Part shown: positions 52,820-64,000 of the stretch, in pieces
How the letters are laid out: every line of letters starts with the position of its first letter
Numbering within the stretch: the first letter of the stretch is position 1
From: Dugong dugon
Lineage: Eukaryota > Chordata > Mammalia > Sirenia > Dugongidae
Assembly: GCA_030035585.1 (NCBI GenBank)
Contig: CM057462.1
Coordinates: 96,493,234 to 96,557,233 of the forward strand
Direction of reading: 5' to 3'
Length of the DNA: 64,000 bases
Program-made: the position numbers and the translations under genes
The notes under the pieces: generated by a model
Database searches by the model: none
The model's input: only the letters and a program-made list of their open reading frames with translations
What the model was told of the DNA's origin: nothing

Positions 52820-52950
52820 ATAGAACCATGTAGTGGTAAAAAGCGGAAGTCTTAGATCTCTGCTCTGCCACTTAATTAGTTGTGTGACCTTGAGCAAGTT
52901 ACTTAATCTCTCTGAGTCCTCATCTATGAAATGGGGATATCAAAAATTCT
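52820..52950 (+). mobile_element. MIR
   Basis: 'tctgccacttaattagttgt', 'gtgaccttgagcaagttact' and 'catctatgaaatggggatat' are the MIR core. Confidence 0.82.
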
Positions 52951-52951
52951 T

Positions 52952-53008
52952 TCCTTCCTCCCTCCCTCCCTCCCCTCCTTCCTTCCTTCTTCCCTTTCTT
53001 CCTCCCAG
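52952..53008. repeat. Pyrimidine-rich (tccc/ttcc) simple repeat
   Basis: A run of cttcctccctccctccctcc and variants. Confidence 0.92.
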
Positions 53009-53024
53009 AAAAAGTTTTGGAGTA

Positions 53025-53530
53025 TCTCAATGTGCCATTCAAGGCTCTGGAGACAGATACAACAATGAACAAAAACAAAGTTCCTTTTCCCACGGACCTA
53101 ACAATCTAGCTGGGGGAAAACAGACAATAAGGAAAGAAGGAAATATGGATGTCAGGTGACAAGTGCAATCAACAAAGCAGAGTAAGGGATATGAGGAATG
53201 GAGGTGGGCTATTTAGAAGGGGTGGTCAGGGAAGGCTCCTCTGAGGAGGTGACATCTGAGATGAGATATGAGCTAAGAATAGGGAAGAGGATTCTAGGTA
53301 GTGGTAACAGCAGGTGCAATGACCCTAAGCTGAGAGGTATGCTTTGAGTGTGCATTTGAGAAAGAGCAAGAAGGCCAAGGTGGCTGGGACATTTGGCCCA
53401 TGTAAAGCTTTTAGAGTTTACTCTAAATGAGCTAGGAAGCCACTAGAGGGTTTTGAGCAGAAGAGTACTAACATGACCTAACATATGTGTTAAAAGGATC
53501 TATTTAGCAGGATTGTTTAATATATGATTT
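53025..53530 (-). mobile_element. L2 3' region
   Basis: Reverse L2: 'ggtcagggaaggctcctctg', 'aacagcaggtgcaatgaccc', 'gccactagagggttttgagc'. Confidence 0.8.
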
Positions 53531-53786
53531 GGCTATGGGTTTAAGGATGACTTCTCAGGGGTGTATCAAGATTCACAGGAGCTAACGAGGCAGCGCATGT
53601 GCAGTGCTTAGCCAAGTGCCTGGCAGCAGACTTCACTCAGGGGTAGCTCTTGTTATTACTTTACTAGTGAAGCTGATACGCCATCAACAGGTTTCTGCAC
53701 TGATCACTGGACAGGGGCTGAAGAAACGGGGAGGGAAGACTGACATTAACTGAGGACTTCGTCTGTGCCTGGCCTATATGTAGTAT

Positions 53787-55063
53787 TATAGACTGAATTG
53801 TGTTCCCCAAAATATGTGTTGAAATTCTAAACCCTAAACCTGTAAATATGACCCTGTTTGGAAATAGGGTGTTTCTTTTCTTGTGTTAATGAGGTCACCA
53901 GTGTAGGGTGGGTTCTAAACTTAATCATTCTGAGTTATGAAAAGAGCAGAATAGACACAGAGACACACACGGGAGAAGACAGGTGCCAAGGAATGCTAAG
54001 GAACTCCAAGGATGGATGGCCGCTACTAGATGCTAAAATAGACAAAGATGACCTCCCCCTAGAGCCATGCCCTGAATTTGGACTTCTAGCCTCCAAAACT
54101 GGGAGAAGAAAATATTTTTTTCTTTAAAGCCACCTGTAGCGCAATGGGTTTCTTTATATAGCCTTTCTGGCCCTGGGTTTGTAATTCTCCCAAAATGATT
54201 GGTCATGCCAAAATCTTACAAGTGATTCGCCAGTTTACTAGCCACATAAGAGGCAGGCAAATCCACCCAATAGGGTTGATTGGTTTACTATCTACCTAAG
54301 GGATTTGTCAATTCATGAAAGCCACACCCTGAAATTGACAAGGAGTGTTCCTACGTAAATGGCCAATCTCAGAGGTTTTTGGGACTTTATGCTCAATGAG
54401 AGCCAGAAAAGGAGCATGACCTTTGGGCACAGGGCCCTGTACTATGACCCTCCCAGACTGAGTAAACTTGTGACAGTGATGGAGGCAGCAGCTGTGATGG
54501 TACCAGAAGAAGCAGAGACAATGAGCGGACCCAGATGGTAGCAGCAGGGTGTAAAGACCAAACCCCAGCTGAGAGCCAAGAAGAGTGTCCAATAGCCAAG
54601 CCTGCCAAGTGACATCACTGAGTTTCCTGTTTGAAAGTTTCCTGAGAATAAACATTGTTTTTTGCAAAGGATAAGTGGGTCCCCTTTGAGAAGAGAGTGG
54701 GTCTCTTTTTAGACACTGAGCCACTGTGCTGGGACCCCTCCCGAACCTCACCCTTTGCATATTTTCGTTTCTGTTTATATCCTTTGTTTATATCTTTTGC
54801 TGTGATTAAAGTTGTTATTGCAGTTATGGTGTTTCCATGAGTTCTCTATGACGATTCCAATGAATTATTAAACCCAAGAGAGAAAGAGTGCCATGGTGCG
54901 GGGGTGGGGGGAAGAGCTGGTGTCAGAAATGATGGAGAAGTCGGAGAACTGGGATGTACTTGACTGCCTCATAGGAACCAGCTTGGAGCTGATTCTTAGA
55001 GTTACTATTACACCACCCTTTGTGGTATTTCTGTTATGGCAGAACTAGGTAACTAAGACGTAC
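53787..55063 (+). mobile_element. MLT1-like LTR split by a solo LTR
   Basis: 53787-54134 ('gactgaattgtgttccccaa' to 'cttctagcctccaaaactgg') resumes at 55018-55063 ('tgtggtatttctgttatggc', 'aggtaactaaga'). The order is that of one MLT1-like LTR. Confidence 0.85.
54135..55012 (+). mobile_element. Solo LTR (878 bp) with perfect 5-bp TSD
   Basis: Starts tgtagcgcaatg and ends actattaca, so its ends are TGTA...TACA. It is flanked by ccacc at 54130-54134 and 55013-55017. AATAAA occurs at about 54647 within 'tgagaataaacattg' and T-rich sequence follows. No gag, pol or env sequence is present. Class III (ERVL-like) is inferred from the 5-bp TSD only, and orientation rests on the poly(A) signal. Confidence 0.82.
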
Positions 55064-55221
55064 AGCTAGCTCAGGTATGATGTAGAACAAAGCAATGCTC
55101 TTTGAGGAAAAGAAAGAAAAATGGCTCCTATCCCAAAATAGCTTCTCTACCCTCTACCAGTCGTGTCCTGGTACCCAGAACTAGTCACAAATCTGGGCTG
55201 AGATCACTATTAAAGTATAGA

Positions 55222-55570
55222 AGTGAAGTCTTGATCCATGCTACAGCATGGGTGAACCTTGAAAACACCATTCTGCATGAAATATGTCACAAAATGACAA
55301 ATATTGTATGACCCCACTTATATGAAACATCTAAGTTTCTAAGTGGTCACCAAGGGTGGGGTGGGGGAGGGTAAAGGAAGGACTCACTGCTTAGGGGCAC
55401 TGAGCTTTTTTTAAGGGTAATGGAAAAATGTGGAAACAGACAGTGGTGATAGTTGTACAACAAGGTAAACGTAATTCATGTCACTGAATTGTACGTGTGA
55501 AAAATGTTGAAATGGTAAATGTTTCGTTTTATGTATATATTCCCCCCCCCCACACAATTAAAAAAAATGC
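55222..55570 (+). mobile_element. Old L1M 3' end
   Basis: 'gtatgaccccacttatatga', 'tggtgatagttgtacaacaa', 'cactgaattgtacgtgtgaa'. A C run lies at 55,542-55,551. Confidence 0.83.
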
Positions 55571-55659
55571 GTAGATAGTAACCTGGGATGGTAACATCAG
55601 TCCTATTCAACCACCTTCACCTTGACGTAATTTCATGGATCAGATTAACTAACTAGACA

Positions 55660-55865
55660 CCCAAATGGCTCTAGAATCTGGTGGCCTGGGGTCAAAGTCC
55701 AGCTCAACCTCTTACTAGCTGTGTGGCCAGTGGGCAAGGTACTTAACCTCTTGGTGCCTCAGATTTTTTATCTGTACCTTTGAGATGACAGTAATAACTA
55801 TCTTTAAGGGTTTATGTGAGCTAAAGTGAGATAATGAATGTAAAATGCTTTATCTGGTTTAAGTA
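55660..55865 (+). mobile_element. MIR
   Basis: 'ggggtcaaagtccagctcaa', 'ctcttactagctgtgtggcc', 'tacttaacctcttggtgcct'. Confidence 0.82.
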
Positions 55866-55914
55866 TGCTATTTGCACAGTTAATTTAATGAGCCAACCAG
55901 AAGAGATTTGAAGG

Positions 55915-56350
55915 GTGTGGTATGGCTTGAACTGTCAAAAAGATGTTGAAATCCTAACCCCCAGTACCTACGAATATGAGCTTGTTTGGAAATAGGATCT
56001 TTGTTATCAGTTAACAAGACGTCATACTGGAGTAAGGTGGGTCCTAACCCAATGTGAATGGTATCCTTATAAAAGAGGAGAAGAGAGATACACAGAGGGA
56101 ACGTGGCCATGTGAATACAGAGGCAGAGATTGGAGTTATGCTGCAGCTACAAACTAAGGAACGCCTGGGCTACCAGAAGCTGGGAGAGACAAGAAGGGGT
56201 CTTCCCCTAGAGTCTTTGCAGAGAGCATGGTCCTGTTGACAGGCCCTAATTTCTAACTCCTAGCCTCCAGAAGTGTAAGACAATACACTTCTGCTCTTAT
56301 AAGCCACTCACTTTGTGGCACTCAGTCATGGAAGCCCTGGGAAAGTAACA
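55915..56350 (+). mobile_element. MLT1-like LTR
   Basis: 'tgttgaaatcctaaccccca', 'gtacctacgaatatgagctt', 'gtatccttataaaagaggag', 'ctcctagcctccagaagtgt', in MLT1 order. Confidence 0.83.
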
Positions 56351-56744
56351 CAGGGTGGAATACAGGACTGGTAGGATTTGAAGAGAAGGCAAAGGGCCAA
56401 AAATCTTACTGGGCAGAAAAAAAGGCAGGTGCCAAGGAAAGGCCACTAAGTGACTTGGAAAGGAGGGAAAAGCCTCCCTTTGCGTCTAGATAAAAGGAAA
56501 GAGACAAGGGGTGTTGGAAGAATTAGAAAGGCATGTTCTGCCTGCTTCTGAATTTTGCCAGAGGCCCTTGCTCTCAAAATAGTGTCTTCATAGTTAGGCC
56601 CCTGGGTAGCGTACAAGGCCTTTGATTCTTTAAAGGAGACACCCTCCATCTACATTGTGTAGCTGCACCTTGCTTTACACCAACCTGACAAAGAAATATG
56701 GCAACAGAGGTTAAGAGTGGAATCATTGGTGCTACAAGGGTCTT

Positions 56745-56880
56745 TAGAGGGCACGGGTTTCAACTCCCTCATTAAACAGATGAGGAACTTCCTGCCCAGG
56801 TAGGTTAAGGGACTTGCTCACAGTTATACTGACTACCAAATCCGGCCTGCCTTATTTCTCAACCAGTGTTACTTCCAGCC
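56745..56880 (-). mobile_element. MIR-like fragment
   Basis: 'taaacagatgaggaacttcc' and 'gggacttgctcacagttata'. Confidence 0.5.
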
Positions 56881-56984
56881 TCCCATTCGGCTTCTGCACA
56901 AAAGGTAAAATAGGTAGTGGCCTGCTTGTCAAAAAGAGCCACAACAGAATTTCTTTTAAATAGCCAGTTGCCCTACAGCCCAGG

Positions 56985-57310
56985 TCTGTTCATTAGACAT
57001 GTAACGTGAGCCACCTATGTAATTTAAAATTTTCCGGCAGCCACATTTTATAAAGTATATGAAACAGGCAAAATAGATTTTAATAATATATTTTATTTAA
57101 CCTAATATATCCAAAATATTATCACTTTAACATGTAATAAATATTAAAAATTATTGATGATATTTCATATTCTCTTTTGCATATTAGGTCTTCAAAATCT
57201 GGTATATATTTTACACTTACAGAATATTGTGGCCATTTGGACTAGCCATATTTCAAATGTTCAGTAACCACAGGTAGCTAGTGGCTACTGTATTGGATAG
57301 CATAGCCCTA
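56985..57310. mobile_element. Ancient hAT-like MITE
   Basis: Inverted similarity of the ends ('gacatgtaacgtgagccacc' against 'ccacaggtagctagtggcta') and an AT-rich centre, 'ttttatttaacctaatatat', known from an old mammalian DNA element. Confidence 0.6.
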
Positions 57311-57464
57311 GAGCATTAAGAATATAGTTTAATTTTTCTTTTACAGTTTAGTTTTTTGAATTCCACTTAAAGTCAACTTTCAAAAGCATATGCATTACAT
57401 AAAATGAGGAGCAAATAGCTATAAATATTCTTTATTTATCCTTTAGTTATTTAGTCATTTCCTC

Positions 57465-57740
57465 ATTTAGTTATTGAACAAAAAACATTTATTGAGCATC
57501 GACTATGTACCAGGTACTGGGGACATAGCAGTGAACGTGACAAATTTGTTCCTGCCCCTAAGAAAGCTTCTGTTTCAGGGGGAGAGACAGACAATAAGAA
57601 GTTTTTAAACATGGAAACAAAGAATAAGGACCAAGAAGATCATAAAACTGAATGATGTAATCAGAATGCATTTGGGGAAGAGGCGCTTCTAGTTTAATCT
57701 GGGTGGTCTAAAGAGGTGTTATTTGATCTGAGTCTTTCTA
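57465..57740 (-). mobile_element. L2 3' end
   Basis: 'aaaaacatttattgagcatc', 'gactatgtaccaggtactgg', 'gggggagagacagacaataa'. Confidence 0.78.
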
Positions 57741-57939
57741 AATGCAGTCATGAGAAGTGCTGCAGGATCAGCATTTTCAGGAGTGGGAACACCTGGTAAA
57801 AAAGATGCTGAAACATAAAACATTAAAAAATCTAACTCAGTCTTTGCACAGTTTCAACGTGGAAGCACAAGATTCAAGTGGTTCAGCAAGAACTTTTGAT
57901 CGGTATACTGCAGGGTGGTGGATGATATGGAGCGGAACA

Positions 57940-59165
57940 GCCAAAGTTAAAAAGTTAAAAAGACTCTTACAACTCAAAAATAAAAAGACAAATAATCTAA
58001 TTAAAACATGAGCAAAGTTTTTGAATAGACGTTTCACCAAAGCATATACAAAAATGGCCAATAAACAATGAAAACATGCTCAACATCATTAGTCATTAGA
58101 GAAATACAAATCAAAACCACCGTGAGGTACCACTTCATACCCACTAGGATGGCTATACTGAAAAAGACAGATAATAACAAGCGTTGGAGAGAATGTGGAG
58201 AAATTGGAACTCTAACGGTGCAGCTACTTTGGAAAATATTTCGGCAGTTTCACAAAATGTTAGACATTATTACCCTATGACCCATCAATTCTACTCCTAG
58301 GTATGTATCCAAGAGAAATGAAAATATGTCCTTGCACATGAATGCTTCATAATAGTTGAAAAGTAGAAACAACCCCAACGTCCATCAACTGATGAATAGT
58401 TAAAGAAAATGTTTGGTATATGCATCAAATGGAATATCATATAGCAATAAAAAGGAATGAAGCAGGCCATATAAGGTATATATGTATCATGGATTGTACT
58501 GTGTCCCCCCAAAATTTGTGTATTAATTTACCTAGGCCATGATTCCCAGTATTGTGTGATTGCCCACCATTTTGTCATCTGATGTGATTTTCCTATATAT
58601 TGTAAATCCTACCTCTATGATATTAATGAGGTAGGATAGGCGGCAGTTATGTTAGTGAGGCAGGACTCAGTCTACAAGATTGGATTGTGTCTGGAGCCAA
58701 TCTCTTCTGAGATATAAAAGAGAGAAGCGAGCAGAGAGACAGGGGCAAAATACCACCAAGAAAGCAGTTCTGGGAGCAGAGCATGTCCTTTGGACTCTGG
58801 GTTCCTTCACAGAGAAGCTCCTAGTCCAGGGGAAGATTGATGACAAGGACCTTCCTCCAGGGCCGACAGAGAGAAAGCCTTCCTCTGGAGCTGACACCCT
58901 GAATTTGGACTTCTAGCCTCCTAGATCGGGAGAAAATAAATCTCTCTGTTAAAGCCATCCACTTGTGGCATTTCTGTTACAGCAGCACTAGGTAACTAAG
59001 ACAACATGCTACAACGTGGATGAACCTTGAAAACATTATGCTAAATGAAAGAAGCCAGTCAGAAAAGACCACATATTATGTAATTCCATTTATATGAAAT
59101 GTCCAGAACGAGCAAATCTATAGAGAAAGAAAGTAGATTAGTGGTTGCCTAGGGCTGGGGGTGCC
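57940..59165 (+). mobile_element. Old L1M ORF2 end, split by an LTR
   Basis: 57940-58484 carries decayed ORF2 ('IREIQIKTTVRYHFIPTRM'; 'CTQRWRECGEIGTL'-like). It resumes at 59004 ('acatgctacaacgtggatga', 'ggttgcctagggctgggggt'). Confidence 0.82.
58485..59003 (+). mobile_element. MaLR-like LTR, lineage-specific type
   Basis: Starts 'tatcatggattgtactgtgt' and ends 'cagcactaggtaactaagac'. It is the sense-strand relative of the LTRs at 16652 and 21515 ('gagatataaaagagagaagc', 'ccaatctcttctgagata'). Confidence 0.82.
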
Positions 59166-59574
59166 AAACAGAAAGCAGCTGAATATTTCAACTGCCACTT
59201 TTCAGAAAACAAAGTCTGATTGCGACCAAAAATGATGTTTTCCACACTCCCTCCTACCTCCGGTTCCTCCACCCCTCAGGCCCATAAAAGAAAGTCCTGA
59301 GCAAGTGAAACCGGAAATGTGCTGCACTTACATCTGGCAGCCTCATGCCCTGGAGGTGAGGAGCAGACTGCTTACCAGCCGGAGATTCTGACAGGAAACC
59401 AGAATGGGGGCGTGGGGGAGGGTGGTGCATAGGTCCCCAGCTGGGGGCATGAGTTATAGCCCACCCCAGATATAAGGTGAGGTTTTATTTTTGCCTTGAG
59501 CACACAGCATATATTTATGTCTACCGAGAAAACCCTAGTCCCTGGCTGGAAGTTGGAGTCCGTACAAAAGTGTG

Positions 59575-59697
59575 CCAAAAGAAAGCCCTGGTGATCGACT
59601 TCTGAAAAATTAGCTATTGAAAACCTTATGGAGCACAGTTATACTCTGATACACATGGGGCTGCCATGAGTCGGAGTCGACTCTGTGGCAACTGATT
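59575..59697 (+). mobile_element. AfroSINE, 5'-truncated, second body type
   Basis: 'gaaaaattagctattgaaaa', 'actctgatacacatggggct', 'gccatgagtcggagtcgact'. The head is missing. Confidence 0.88.
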
Positions 59698-60404
59698 TAC
59701 TGGACAAAGAAGATGAGCTTTTCCTTCTTACCCTCCCGGAGAAGAGCAGCCAATGCTGGACTCACATCCCTGGAAAGAGTTACACTCCCCAGCTGGCCCC
59801 TCTCCAGGCCAGCCAGTTGTCCATCTTTATCTTACAGGACCAGCTTTGACAACGTCCTTGGCCCTATTTGGAAATCCCTTTTCCCTTACTCTCCCAAACA
59901 AAATTAATTTGAAACGGTTGGGTTAATCTGACATTTTTCTTCTGAGACTCATGTGTTCATTTAAGAGGGGGAGGATCTCCTGGAGACAGTCCCCAGGCTG
60001 CCTGATTGGATTCCACGTATCTCCCCAAGACTGAGAATCTGAAGTACATTCAGAGGCCACTGCCCAGGCTGGAGGGGGGCTGAGGATCAGTTCTCTGGGG
60101 AATGGTTGAAGCGCCTCGTGCTTCTTAGCTTGCAGAAGGGGACACTCAGGGAGATTCCCAAGGGCCATTTCAGTGAGCTGTTAACATGGAAAAGGTTTAT
60201 TTTGGAATACTCCGGAGAAGAATTAGAACCAATATGAAGAAATTGCAGGGAGGCAATTTGCCTAACATCAGAAAAAAATTTTAAGAACTAGAATTTTCCA
60301 ACATGCAACATGCTCCGTAGCTGAGGGTGTGCGCTCTAGTTCAGAATGTCTGTGTAACAATTCCGGCATCAAAGGCTCGAGAGTGCAAACGCTTCTGTTC
60401 AAAA
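59698..60404. other. Intergenic, no recognised feature
   Basis: No repeat family or exon is recognised. Confidence 0.45.
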
Positions 60405-60625
60405 ATTATATAGCGCTATGTGCAAGGCACTGTTCTAAGTACTTTATGTATATTAATTCCCTGAATATTCACAACAACCTTCTGAAATAAGTACATTATT
60501 ATCTCCAATTTATAAATGAGGAAACTGAGGCTCAGAGAGGCTTAGTAACTTGCGTAGGGTCACACTGTGATTCAAACACAGGCAGTCTGGCTCCAAAGTC
60601 TGTGTTCTTAACTACTATACTGAGG
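60405..60625 (-). mobile_element. MIR
   Basis: 'gcaaggcactgttctaagta', 'gaggaaactgaggctcagag', 'gattcaaacacaggcagtct', 'ttaactactatactg': a near full-length reverse MIR. Confidence 0.88.
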
Positions 60626-61996
60626 CCACACATATCACGATACCCCAAGATACAACTGCAGACCCCTATATGTCAAATTATAGGACTTTATCATCCTCAC
60701 CCGGAGATGCCCTAGTCGTTTCTAGGAGTCTCCAAGGAGTCCCTACCTATTCTTACAACCTTGTCTGTAGGCTACAAATGCCTGTGTTATGTACCGTGGC
60801 TTCCCCCTCAGTGATGTTCCTGCTGTCAACATTGCTCAGATAGCTTTGTTGCTGCCTCCACCAATGATGTCAATTGTGAGAACACCAGCGTCTGTGCCAA
60901 GGGGGCTTCCTCCCATTGTAACCCTAGTCCCCAGGGCTCAGGGTGCCCATGCACTGCTGAATTCTGAGTAGTGCTGTGGACAATGGTCCTACTTCTGTAC
61001 CACAGTTTTGTCAGCTGAGTCCCAAAAAACAATACTCTTGGCCAGAGTCCACCTCTCTCCAAGACGAGACGTCTCTCCCAGCTACTGGCCCTCATCTCCC
61101 TGGTTACAGGGTTTCAAAGACAGTCCAACAGTCAGAATTGGCTCGTATGACATACTATCCCACTCTGTCACCTTTAACTCTCTCTCAACTGTCTCCTGTC
61201 ACTTGGACTACCAAAATAGCTAAAACAGAAAATCTTCTCTTTTCTCTTAGCCACAAAACAGAGCCTCCATGCACCAGGGGAAGAGGCACTCTGAAGAGAT
61301 GACCTAATTTCTCCTCAGCCCCTCCCCAGTCAAAAATGACCTGTGATACTTGTAAGCAGAAGCAGGGAGACGGTTGAGCAAGGATGCTGAGGAAAGGCTG
61401 CATCAGGCTGGAGGCTTAAAGGATGGTAAGATCCCTTCAGTCCTGAAGTGTTACAATCCAAGTCCCAAACAGTTAGAGCAAAGTTGGGTCAGGAGCTGTT
61501 TGCTTAAATTGCCCCCACTGGATTTGACTAGGGAAGAGTAAGCTGTGTTGTTAGGTCAAGTTTAAATAGCAGTTTCTGGCATCTACTTCACTTATGGAAA
61601 GTAAAGTGTGAAGTAGCTGTCTGTGTAGCACAGCTCACCTTTGGGCAAGCTGAAGAGGCTGGGAGACAGAAGGCTGGGGTGGTTTTATTGATAATTAACA
61701 GTTAATGGCACTATTCAATTAACCATTTCTCTGAGGTAGAATTCCAGAGACGAGATTCCTGTGTTTGTACCCCAGGCTCTCTCATGCTCTTCAGGAGAAC
61801 AAAGGTAGCAAGAATTCATGCAACTTTTTACTGTCTCCTAATTAACCAGTGGCCTTCTTGTTGTCAATTATGATTAATGTGGGGGAGTTCGGGACTTTTG
61901 AATTCTTTTGAGGTTGTTTGATCATTTCTGACTGAAATAGGGAAGAGAGACAAATAAAAGTAAGGCACGTCCGAAACAACCTGGTTATGAAGAAAG
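60626..61996. other. Intergenic, no recognised feature
   Basis: The longest stretch in the right half with no assigned repeat. Short open frames (60789-60971, 60976-61302) have no recognised relatives. Confidence 0.45.
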
Positions 61997-62510
61997 GGTG
62001 TGGTAGCCAGCCTCAAAATGGCTTCCAGTAATCCTTATCTCCTGGTATAATGTCTACCCTTACACTGAATTCATGCTTGTCTGTGTGATCAATAAGATGG
62101 CAAAAGTGACAGTGTGTGACTGCCTAGGCTTGTCATAGCTTCCATTGTGGCTTCTAGAATCACTTGCTTGAGGAGAAGCCAGCCACCATGTTGTGAAGGA
62201 CACTTAAGCAGCCCCCTGGAGAGTCCCATGTGAGAAGAAACTCGGCTTCCTGCCAGCAGCCAGAAGCAACTTGTCATTCAAATATGTGAGCCACCTTAAA
62301 AGTAGATTCACCAGCCCCAGTGGAGCCTCAGATGACTGTAGCCCAGTCGACACCTTGACTGCAATCTAATGAGAGCTCCTAAGCCAGAACTGCACAGTCA
62401 ACAGCTCTTCTTTACCTACAGAAGCTGTGATAGATATTGTTGGCTTAAGCCACTAAACTTTAAGATAATTTGTAACACAGCAATCGACAACTAATACAAA
62501 AAACATGTTT
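61997..62510 (+). mobile_element. MLT1-like LTR
   Basis: 'gtggtagccagcctcaaaat', 'gtctgtgtgatcaataagat', 'tgttggcttaagccactaaa', 'gtaacacagcaatcgacaac', in the order of an MLT1 subfamily. Confidence 0.78.
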
Positions 62511-62596
62511 GATTACGTGAGGGCTTCCCTAGAATGAGCTCTGTGGATTAGACACCCTCATGTACCATATCCTTGAGAAGTTTTCTTATTCTGTAG

Positions 62597-62796
62597 CAGG
62601 AGCTGGCAAACTATGGCCCACGGGCCAAATCTGGCCCTTTGTGGGCCAAATCTACCCATGCCCATTTGTTCACATATCATCTATGGCTGCTTTCCTGCTA
62701 CAACAGAGTTGAGTAGTTGTGACAGAGACTGGACGGCTCACAAAGCCAAAAATATTTACTAGGTAGCCCTTTACAAAAAAAGCTTGCTGACCCCAT
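62597..62796. mobile_element. hAT-Charlie-type short element
   Basis: Ends caggagctggcaaactatgg and aagcttgctgacccc are inverted versions of each other. The internal sequences 'ctacaacagagttgagtagt' and 'ccaaaaatatttactaggta' are typical of this common mammalian family. Confidence 0.85.
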
Positions 62797-62869
62797 CCTA
62801 CAGGAATTTAAAGACTAATGGGGAGATATCTCTCTCACACACATACAGATACACGTACCCTCCCCATAC

Positions 62870-63245
62870 AAGGGCCTGAAACTCACACTGGCTATTTCAT
62901 CTGCCTGGAGAGCCATCTCTACTGCCTTCATCTGGCTAACTCCTACTCATCCTTCAAAATTCACTTCAGATATCACCTCCTTCAGTCCCACCTTCTTCAC
63001 CTTGCAAAATCCCTCTCCTCTTTTAAGGCTGGTTCTCACATCACTTCCTTCCCTCATTCCTAACGGTTATTTTTTCATATCTCTTTCATAACTCTAATCA
63101 CACTTAATAGGGTTTTGTTTTATGTCATTCTCCCCCACTGGACTGGGCTCTTCAAGGACAAGTACTGTGTGTTATTCATTTTATAGCCTCAGAGCAATAT
63201 ACAGTATCTTTATTTATTCATCACAAATACTTACTGAATGTCTAT
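62870..63245 (+). mobile_element. L2 3' end
   Basis: 'cttcaaaattcacttcagat', 'tatcacctccttcagtccca', 'gactgggctcttcaaggaca' and 'cttactgaatgtc' match the sense L2 3' UTR. Confidence 0.83.
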
Positions 63246-63734
63246 TACTTGCCAAATATTTTGCTGACACTGAGGTACACAGAGAAGAAGGTCGCCCTCA
63301 GGTTATTCCAGGATGGAAGCAGGAAAACAAACTGATATTAGGATAAAATGTGATGGAAGTGTGTACAAGTTGCACTGTAAGCATATTTGCTGTAACTATT
63401 TAACACTTGCAAAAAAATTAGTTTTCAACACTTTCAGAGCATTTACTACTTGTCAGACGTTCTACTGATCAGTCACTGTATTTTACACAAATAACTCGTG
63501 CCTTCTACGTTTGTTTGCCAACCGTGTCCTCCCCACCCCCTGCAAGGTAATTTCATAAGTGCACTATACTAATTTTTTACAGCAATACTAAAAAAAAAAT
63601 TGGCATAGTGGCGCTTGCGGAAATATCTCATGGGGGGAGGGCACGAATGGCAAACAAATGTAGAAGGCATGCATTATTTGCACAAAACAGTATGCATATT
63701 ACAATTCACTTAATCTTTATACAATCCTGTGAGG
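63246..63734. other. Intergenic, no recognised feature
   Basis: An A run lies near 63,590. Nothing else is recognised. Confidence 0.45.
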
Positions 63735-63952
63735 TAAGTCACTAGAAAGGGAGATCATGTTCGGTAAAGTAGAGGGTCAGCAAAAAGGAGGGAAACCCTC
63801 TATGACATGGATTGGCAAAGTGGCCTCGATACTGGATTCAAACATACCAAAGATGATGAAAATGATACAGGACTGGGCAATGTTTCTTTCGGATATACTT
63901 AACGGTCACCATGAGTCAGAGCTGACTCGACCACAGGTAACAACAATGAGGT
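63735..63952 (+). mobile_element. RTE-clade LINE 3' end
   Basis: A 65-codon open stretch (63757-63954) reads 'GKVEGQQKGGKPSMTWIGKV', resembling the C-terminal tail of RTE-type reverse transcriptase proteins. It is followed by 'caccatgagtcagagctgac' and 'aacaacaatga'. It shares 'acaggactgggcaa' with the copy at 42390. Confidence 0.78.
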
Positions 63953-64000
63953 AAGTATTACAATTATTTCCATTCTACAGAAGGATATCGAGACCCAGAG

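Overview
This is a window of mammalian nuclear DNA. The interspersed repeats point to an afrotherian, most likely an elephant or a close paenungulate relative. About two dozen tRNA-derived SINE copies have the AfroSINE layout: a tRNA-like head, a body of the kind 'tttacagccttggaaaccc', and a tail reading 'gctatgagtcggaatc'. Alongside them are L1 3' ends of one lineage-specific family, RTE-clade LINE 3' ends, and lineage-specific MaLR-like LTRs, on an older background of L2, MIR, MLT1-like, L1M and hAT-derived repeats. The species call is inference from repeat families I recognise; no database search was possible.
Only one protein-coding gene is seen. Positions 1 to about 6,150 hold the 5' part of SERBP1 (SERPINE1 mRNA-binding protein 1) on the minus strand: promoter and CpG island (about 5,330-6,290), exon 1 (5672-5984), exon 2 (1534-1684), exon 3 (682-822), exon 4 (480-569) and part of intron 4. 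The later exons lie beyond the left edge. Splice phases fit throughout, so this is the intron-containing gene and not a processed copy. The promoter carries a strong ZNF143/THAP11-type motif plus YY1- and ETS-like sites.
From about 6,300 to 64,000 I find no convincing gene. Open frames there are short, and the longer ones are shadows of SERBP1 or decayed LINE ORF2 pieces. Many insertions can be delimited by target-site duplications (TSDs): L1 copies at 7738-10356, 15088-15751, 16574-17562, 22042-22534 and 29369-29704, and solo LTRs at 14379-14928 and 54135-55012.
The most structured region is 32,075-40,066, a four-level nest. An old L1M is interrupted by AfroSINEs. One AfroSINE is split by an internally deleted L1 carrying two tandem 5' UTR monomers and an apparent 3' transduction. 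That L1 is in turn broken by another AfroSINE and by a second L1 3' end with its own apparent 3' transduction. Two other SINEs (31,089 and 48,186) have a tRNA-Gly-like head fused to an RTE-like body. No CRISPR, operon or other microbial system is present, and none is claimed.
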